Below the pieces are notes generated by a model. The model ran no database searches and was not told the origin of the DNA. It was given only the letters and a program-made list of their open reading frames with translations. A DNA stretch of 64,000 nucleotides. Source: Isoetes taiwanensis. Taxonomy: Eukaryota; Streptophyta; Lycopodiopsida; Isoetales; Isoetaceae. Position numbers and translations under genes: made by a program. How positions within the stretch are numbered: the stretch's first letter is position 1; the number at the start of each line of letters is the position of its first letter. Location of the stretch: the NCBI GenBank assembly GCA_021234155.1, contig JAJEKV010000027.1, forward strand, positions 11,358,716 to 11,422,715, read 5' to 3'. Below, piece by piece: positions 57,360 to 64,000 of the stretch.

Positions 57360-59454
57360 TAAGTGTATCTTCTACCATCTTACTAGGATGAAAATCAATC
57401 AATTAATTTTGTCTTGCAATAAATTCAATTTCCTTTTGAAATTGGTGTAAATTTCTATTGATTCTTTCTTTTTTTTTCTTTAAGTTTGTTTAGTTTCAAT
57501 TCTCTTTAGAAGCTCCTTCCTAGATGCATGGATCAAGATACATTATTCCCAGCATAAGCATAATAACATAGCATTTCATTTGTAGTTTTGTAGCTTTTTT
57601 GCTATGGTTTTCATATGATTTGATAGGCGTATTGCCCAAGGCCTATTAATCAGTACATCTAGAATGTATATTATATTCTCATATTCGAATAGCATATATT
57701 ATGTATGGTTTTGCAATGGTTTTGCATTGTATATATTTTTTGATAATTATTCTCTAAATTTCAAAAATGTCATGCAAGCATCGAGGGACTTTATTTTAGG
57801 GTTCCTAGCCAGATTTGCCTTTGATTTTAGAGCGACGATGTTTTTTCACTCATTTACTTAAAGAGAAAAACAAAGGTCTGCAGTGGAGGTCCCTGTGGCA
57901 GCAGAGACACGCCACGACACGACATATATTTGAGTTTGTACTATTGAAAATATTATCGTGGGGTGTGTATTAGAATTTTTCGTGGCCGTCATATTATGTA
58001 ATATTTTCCAAAATATTCCATGAACTACCCTCTAGTCCGTCCCTTGTATGTCAAGGGTCAAACTGCTCCAAGTTGACCCAAGTTGTAAGGAGTTACTTAA
58101 AAAACCAAACCCAATGGTTATCTTGCAAAGCTGATACAACACGCATGATATAACCTGATACAACACAGTATTCCAACACCTGATTGATCATATAATTCAA
58201 TACATCGCATCATTCCAAAACTAAGCGAGATTGGGGAATCAAACCCCAACTAGAATCCAATGCTCTGGACTTACCTGAAGCGTCTCCTTGAGGATATCTT
58301 TGATGTCGATGAGAGCTTGGGTATTCTGACAGCACCTCTCATGTGACAAAATGCTTATGCTCTCAGCGACATCAGAGACAAGAAAAGCATGGCTCAACAG
58401 AACATCAACAAGCCTATGCATGAAGATGCTCACTTTGACGTCACTAACTGCCACTAAAAGCTCCAATAATTAGTGACATCAAAGTGATGATCTTCATACA
58501 TAATCTTTGCTAGCATCACATACATCCCCTTAGTTTTACACTTAACATTTAGCATTGTAGCCGTATTATTGCTCTCCATGTATGTGGTTGCCACAAAAAG
58601 CCATGGTAACACCCCTACGACTTAAAACTTAGATACTAAGAAGCATTTGTAAGGTTAAATCCTTACTAACCTTAGATGCTTTTTTCCTTGAATTCCTGCA
58701 TGGCAGTGACCCAATCGAGATTTACTTAAAACCTTAGAAATACCTTTTCAAAAAAATTTAATTTAAGCATTTAACTTACCCGTTCTTACCCTTAGAAGCC
58801 ATGGGAAGTCATGGGTCCAAGGTTAAAGCCTCGAAAACAATTGTGGCTTTGGGAGAGAGTTCCCTTTGCTAAAAAGCCCCATGTGTCGCATATAGAAGAA
58901 GAAGAAGAGATTTTAACAATTGTGGCTTTGGGAGAGAGTTACAGTCTTAAGCGCAACAGGCGACCGTTAGTTTGGTCTGAATAGCATAATGGGCAAATAT
59001 TTTACACAATGCCATAGGGAGTGAGTGCTTTGCCATGTGGCCTTATTAAGTCAAATGTCTTCCACAAGGTTTGATGCTACCAGTTACATCCCAACACTGG
59101 TTAAGCAATCCAAAGGGTAGTTTGAAGTCAGCAACCCTGTTCTGACCGCTAAGCCCTTGAAAAGAAAACTTCGAATCTTATTATACACTTAGTATGCCCC
59201 ACATGCTATCTAGCTTTTCTACAGAAGTCTTAGTTTGCCAATCTAGTCCCTTGGTAAGAATGCACTACTTAGGGCAAAAAATTGTTATTCTGTCATAAAT
59301 TGAGTATGGAGCAATAGTTCAGCGATCGGAATACTTATTGATACAAGCACTAACATTACTTGTGATATTGAAGCAAACACGATTGCGTAATATGAATGGT
59401 ACAATAAGTAATAAAGAAGTTGAAAATACTGCATCTTTAGTCATGTTGTTACTA
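57360..59454. other. Intergenic with a hairpin and a 25-bp direct repeat
   Basis: An imperfect hairpin, AAGCATTTGTAAGGTTA facing TAACCTTAGATGCTT, lies at about 58641-58682. AACAATTGTGGCTTTGGGAG occurs at 58836 and again at 58915. A 75-codon minus frame (58239-58466, LLVAVSDVKVSIFMHRLVDV) looks weakly coding but is unknown to me. Confidence 0.4.
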
Positions 59455-60168
59455 TGAACACTCGTAACATCACTATATGCACTGAGATAAAGCTTGAGAC
59501 AACTGATGGGACAATATCTGACAATAGTGATGATACTAATAGTAACATCTATTGTGGCAAATACTATAGCCATACAAACATTGACAAAATTTGTGATACT
59601 ATAGGTGCTATTATATTTGGTGCTAATAACACCACCTAATGTCATTAGTGGGTACTGACACTAAGACTGATGGTATATATGTAACAACTACTGACGCTAT
59701 ATTTGATGCTAATAACACCACCTATAACGTCACTAGTGGGCACTGACACTATCCGTGATGCTATATGTGACATAACTGGTGACGCTATAATTGGTGCTAA
59801 TAACAACGCCTATAACGTCACTAGTGGGCACTGACACTATCCGTGATGCTATATGTGACATAACTGGTGACACTATACTTGGTGCTAATAGCAACACCTA
59901 TAACGTCACTAGTGGGCACTGACACTATCCGTGATGCTATATGTGACATAATGGGTGACGCTATAATTTGTGCTAATAGCAACATCTATAGTGTCATAGC
60001 AAAGTTACTGACACTTTCGGTGACACAATGAGTGAGGCTATAGGTGACACAAATTGTGGCACCTATAACATCACTTCTATAAAAATGTCACCAATAATGT
60101 CATAGTGTACACTTTCTAATGTTCTGATGACGTTTTCATGACACTAATTGACCCCTTCTCTTGTAGTG
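59455..60168 (+). mobile_element. 3' end of a CACTA-like element with 88-bp tandem repeats
   Basis: The element ends TTCTCTTGTAGTG at 60156-60168, the complement of CACTACAAGAGAA, a typical CACTA terminus. In front lies an array of 88-bp units whose phase marker CACTAGTGGG (or its variants) falls at 59643, 59731, 59819, 59907 and 59995. The units are rich in GTGAC/GTCAC words, as expected for subterminal repeats. The opposite terminus was not found. Confidence 0.7.
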
Positions 60169-60985
60169 TGGTTCGAGGTTTTTCCGCCGAGAAATTTCTG
60201 AGGCAGTGCATGAACGGCGGAGCCGAGAGTGTGCCACCGAGGCTGGTGGCTCCGCCGAGGAATATTCTAAGTGGGGAAAATAGAGGGAAGTGGATTTCCT
60301 TACGTAATACACAATTGGGCAAATTACGTTTCTCCACGTGGCAACTAAGAAAAGCCTTTCCTTCCTCTGTTTCTGGTGGCGAACATTCTCCGGCTCCAAT
60401 CTCTTGCACAGAGTCGCATTCAGCAAAGATTCAAGGTCATTTATGCTTTAGACGCTTTAGAATAACAATAAGAACAATGACCATAGCCGCAATCAGAGAA
60501 TAAAATATTAAAACACAGCGACATGAAGGAACAGAAAAACTTGAGTGCAAAAAGGTAGGTTTTCTTTGATGATTCAGAGACATACATCCCAGATTCCGAG
60601 ATACTACGAGCACCGCTCCAGACTTAACAATTCTGGATTATGCCATCTGGCAAGGTATATTTTGTCTATGACTTATCCATTATCAGTGTTTCCCCTCAAA
60701 ATATACCTTCCATCACAATCTTATCAGAGTTCAAACTAAACAGAATCAGTTCATAAGAATTTAAGCAAGGCAGACATCCTTATCTAATTTTTAATTTTCG
60801 CATGAATGAAACATATAAGCTAACTAAAAACTCAAAACAACTTCAGCCAACAGATTGGAGATATTCTCCAATCAAATCTGGATGCCTTCGAAACTGCAAC
60901 ACGTCTTCAGCATTCATCTGGCTCCCAGCCAAACTGACTACTTAAGATCGTTTATTGCATTTCTTCAACATTTACAAAAGACTTC
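60169..60985. other. Between the CACTA end and the copia pol; LTR not delimited
   Basis: The copia 3' LTR should lie here on the minus strand, but I cannot place its ends. GATTGGAGATATTCTCCAAT near 60853 is a palindrome, and ATATACCTT/AAGGTATATTTTG words occur in both orientations near 60650-60715. Confidence 0.4.
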
Positions 60986-63900
60986 AAACCTGCAACATCC
61001 CAAGACCTGCAATGCACTTCACAAACTGTTTTCTTCCCAATGCTTTGGTAAATACATCTGCAATCGTTTTGTCAGTTCACAAATGTTGAACAGCAATATG
61101 CCCTTCAATTACCTTTTCCCTGGTGAAATGGAATTGGACTCCAATATGCTTCGCCTTAGTGAAATTCGTAGGATTCTTCACAAGAGAAATGGCAGCAGAA
61201 TTATCATTGCAGATCACTGTAGCCTGTTGTTGTGGCACATATATTTCAGCAAGCAGCCGTGTTAACCAAATGCATTCCTTTGCAGCACAACACAGGGCCA
61301 TATACTCTGATTCGCATGTGGAAGCTGCAATGGACTTTTGTTTTCTACTGCACCAGTCTATCACTCCCCCTTGCAGGATAAAACAATAACCAGTTCTAGA
61401 CTTTCTATCAGACTTATCTCCTGCATAGTCTGCGTCAGCAAAGCCTTGGAGCACAAGGGGATGAGAAACTTTATGATAATAACAGATGCCCATATTGGGA
61501 GTGCTTTGCAAGTATGGAAGAAGTCTCTTAAGAGCCAACTAGTGTTGAGCAGCAGGATTACCCAAATATTGGCTCAATGTGATTGTGGCCTGTGCAATAT
61601 TGGGTCGAGTACAAAACCATGTAGTGCATCAGCTTACCAACAAGGCTTCTAAAAGACAAGCCACCTAAATCTTCAGGAGAATGAGGAGCAGCGGACAATG
61701 GCAGAGTATAGGTGGCAGGAGTGACAACTCCTTTGCTATGTTCATATGACAGGCATGCAGCAAGTTAGAAATGGACTTCCCTTGATGGATTTTGATGGAT
61801 TTAGTTTGGGGATCTTTGATCACTTGAATCCCAAGAAAGTAATGTAAGGGGCCCAAATCTGTCATTCTAAACCTTTGGGTCAAAGCCGCTTTAGTTTTTC
61901 GCATCATGATAGGACTATTGCTTGCAAGAATAAGATCGTCCACATACGACACAATAAGAATAAGAGAATCTGTGTACCTCTTATTGTAGATGTTCCAGTC
62001 TACTTGACTCCTGGTAAAGCCCTGCTGCATGAAGATTTTGTGGACTGTATGGTACCACTGTCATGGTGACTGCCTCAATCCATACAAAGCTTTCTTAAGT
62101 TTGTAGACATGATCTGCTTTCCCGGGAACAACAAAGCCAGTGGCTTGTTTAAGATAAACTGCTACTGCCAACACCATTCTTACAGAGCTCAATCTCGCTA
62201 CAGGCGCAAAAGTTCCATTATAATTAATCCCTTTTGTCTGTGAGCATCCCAAAGCAACCAAGCGAGCTTTATACTTGCTGACTTCATTCCTTTCATTATA
62301 TTTAACCTTATAAATCCACTTTGAATTCACAGCCCTTTTTCCTTTTGGCAGCTCAGTCATACCCACGTATCATTTTCTATCAAGCCTTGGTACTTTTCCT
62401 GCATGGCTGCCATCCAGTCATCTTTGTGGCAACTATTCATCGCCATCCCATACCCTTTGGGTTCATCAGGCAAGATGTTACTATTGAAAGCAATATACCC
62501 AGAGGTCCGGCCACGCTTAGAGTTTATGTACTCCTGCATGCAAGCAGTCATATGCCGAGCTCTTGCAGACTGCCTCAACCCATCCAGGGCTACATGGTTA
62601 CAGGAGGTTAAATCATCTAACTCTCCATCGCTATCTTCAGGCTCAGAGGGAACATCAAGTTCCTCACCCTCAGGATCTGAAAGCTCATCTGCTTCTGCTT
62701 GCTCATGATCAGAATCAGATTCACTATCAGAGCTGTGACTTATATCATAAAATTTGGTTCCCTTGCATTTGCCAAAATCTAAACTAGTTTCATCAAAGCG
62801 CACACTTCTTCTTATGATAATTTTCTTTGTAGAAGGAACATACAATCGATATCCTTTTATCTCCTCTGAATATCCTACGAACATACAAGGCACAACCTCG
62901 TTAGAAAGCTTATCACGCTTGGCATGGGCAAACGCATTACAACCAAACACTTTCGTATCCTCAATCTCAGGCTTTCTCCCACTCCAAAGTTCCTCTGGAA
63001 CAATATTAGATGTGGATTTAGTAGGCAATCTATTCAAACAGATAGCAGGCAGTGTGCACAGCTCCCCCCCCAAAAGGAAGGATCAATGTCATTCCCAAAC
63101 AGCATGGCCCTCATTCCAGAACAGTCCAGTTTTTCCTCTTAACGACCCCATTCTGCTGATGCTCATGTGCTACTGATTTCTCGTACTTAATCCCAGACTC
63201 TCTGCACAAAGCCTCAAACTTCCTGTTTATGAATTCTCCCCTTGATCCGTTCGAATTTGTTTAAGTTTCAAATTTGCTTGGTTTTCCACCAACGTTTTCC
63301 ACTTTGCAAAATATCCATACACTTCGGACTTGTGTTTCAGAAAAGACACCCACAGTTTCCTGCGAAAATCGTCAATCATCAAAAGAAAGTACCTATTTCC
63401 TCCTATTGATGCCATTTTAGCTTTTTCCCACACATCCATATGAACAATTTCGAGACGTTTTTCTGCTCTATGCGCTTTGCCTTTAGAAAACCGTCTCTGT
63501 GCATTTTTCCAAGCATGCACCCTTCACACAATTTATCTGGAGGATCAATCTTGGGCAATCCATTGACCAACTTATGCTTATACATCTCTTTCATCAACAG
63601 AAAGTTCGGGTGTCCCAATCTCTCGTGCCACAGCTGACTCTTTTCTAGTGTGCAGGCACTCAATGCTACCTTTTGACACCAACTGAATCTGTATAAGTCC
63701 CCATCGCGATCTCCAACAGCAAGCACGCTGCCTGTTCTGTCCTTTATCAAACATTTTCCATATCCAAAATTCACCAACAATCTGGCATCATCCCAACTTA
63801 GATATGGACAATAGATTTGCTTCCAATTCCAGTACATGCAGGGTCCTTTTGAGTTGAATTTCTCCACATGGCATGTCAAGTCTGACAATTCCAACACCCG

Positions 63901-64000
63901 CTACGTCCAGAGTTCCTTTCCCAATCTTCACTCTGCTTTGCTCAACAACGTGATAATCAACAACCAATTCACGCTTAGGAGTCATGTGATCCGTAGCTCC
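60986..64000 (-). mobile_element. Ty1/copia retrotransposon pol, decayed, runs off the right edge
   Basis: Reading leftward from 64000: the end of the protease (GATDHMTPKRELVVDY, with the active DSG just outside the window) and GAG-pre-integrase (LWHERLGHPNFLLMKEMYKH, CEGCMLGKMHRDGF). Integrase follows (IVHMDVWEKAKM, QIRTDQGENS), where the catalytic Glu of NGVVERKN is Lys (AAG, 63138-63140). RT comes next (SKWIYKVKYNERNEVSKYKA; ILIVSYVDDLILASN with YVDD intact), then RNase H (GFADADYAGDKSDRKSRTGY, STCESEYMALC). The last recognisable residues (TKALGRKQFVKCIAGLGML) end at a stop at 60986. At least six frameshifts or stops break it. Confidence 0.9.

Noticed and set aside
58239-58466. A conserved exon
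   Set aside because: The frame looks weakly coding, but I cannot match it to a family or find splice partners.
60136-60503. Overlapping ORFs of 96-121 codons on both strands
   Set aside because: No family likeness; probably chance open frames in a GC-richer patch beside a transposon end.

Overview
This is nuclear DNA from a land plant with a repeat-rich genome. Type I pectin methylesterases with an inhibitor-like pro-region, a legume-lectin domain gene, a DUF1685 gene, spliceosomal introns, and CACTA, chromovirus, copia and plant-type LINE elements all point that way. The species cannot be named from the sequence. Long AT-rich spacers and nested insertions suggest a fairly large genome.

Left part (1-8.1 kb): the first five exons of a TTC4-like TPR co-chaperone on the minus strand, cut by the window edge and containing a textbook U12 AT-AC intron; a spacer with degraded fragments resembling chloroplast FBPase and an F-box gene; hairpin-forming short repeats; a retroelement zinc-finger remnant; and a legume-lectin domain gene. 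From 8.7 to 20.3 kb lies a decayed CACTA (tnp2) transposon. It is preceded in the same orientation by an ORF with the second half of a SET domain, and split by a 6.85-kb LINE that has an 8-bp target duplication and a deleted reverse-transcriptase core.

Middle part (23.5-38.6 kb): three intact tandem pectin methylesterase genes, all on the plus strand and all with one intron at the same codon. A 5'-truncated chromovirus-type Ty3/gypsy element (26.85-31.73 kb) and a hAT-like MITE now separate the first two. The third gene's intron has grown to 519 bp and holds a MITE-like inverted-repeat element. The first and third genes share a promoter block.

Right part: a second, heavily decayed LINE (39.1-44.7 kb) whose ORF1 is interrupted by a 762-bp insertion with a 10-bp target duplication; a clean 938-bp solo LTR of the same family as the gypsy LTR; an ornithine-decarboxylase-like fragment; an unusual cluster of GATAA palindromes near 48.84-49.15 kb; and two pairs of diverged direct repeats. 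A divergent gene pair follows (DUF1853 protein on minus, DUF1685 protein on plus, 213 bp apart). Next comes the 3' end of a CACTA-like element with an 88-bp tandem array. The last 3 kb is a Ty1/copia pol on the minus strand that runs off the window.

The host genes that look intact are TTC4 (partial), three PMEs, the DUF1853 and DUF1685 genes, and perhaps the lectin. Only the PMEs form a functional cluster (cell-wall pectin de-esterification). Most of the remaining sequence is transposable-element debris.
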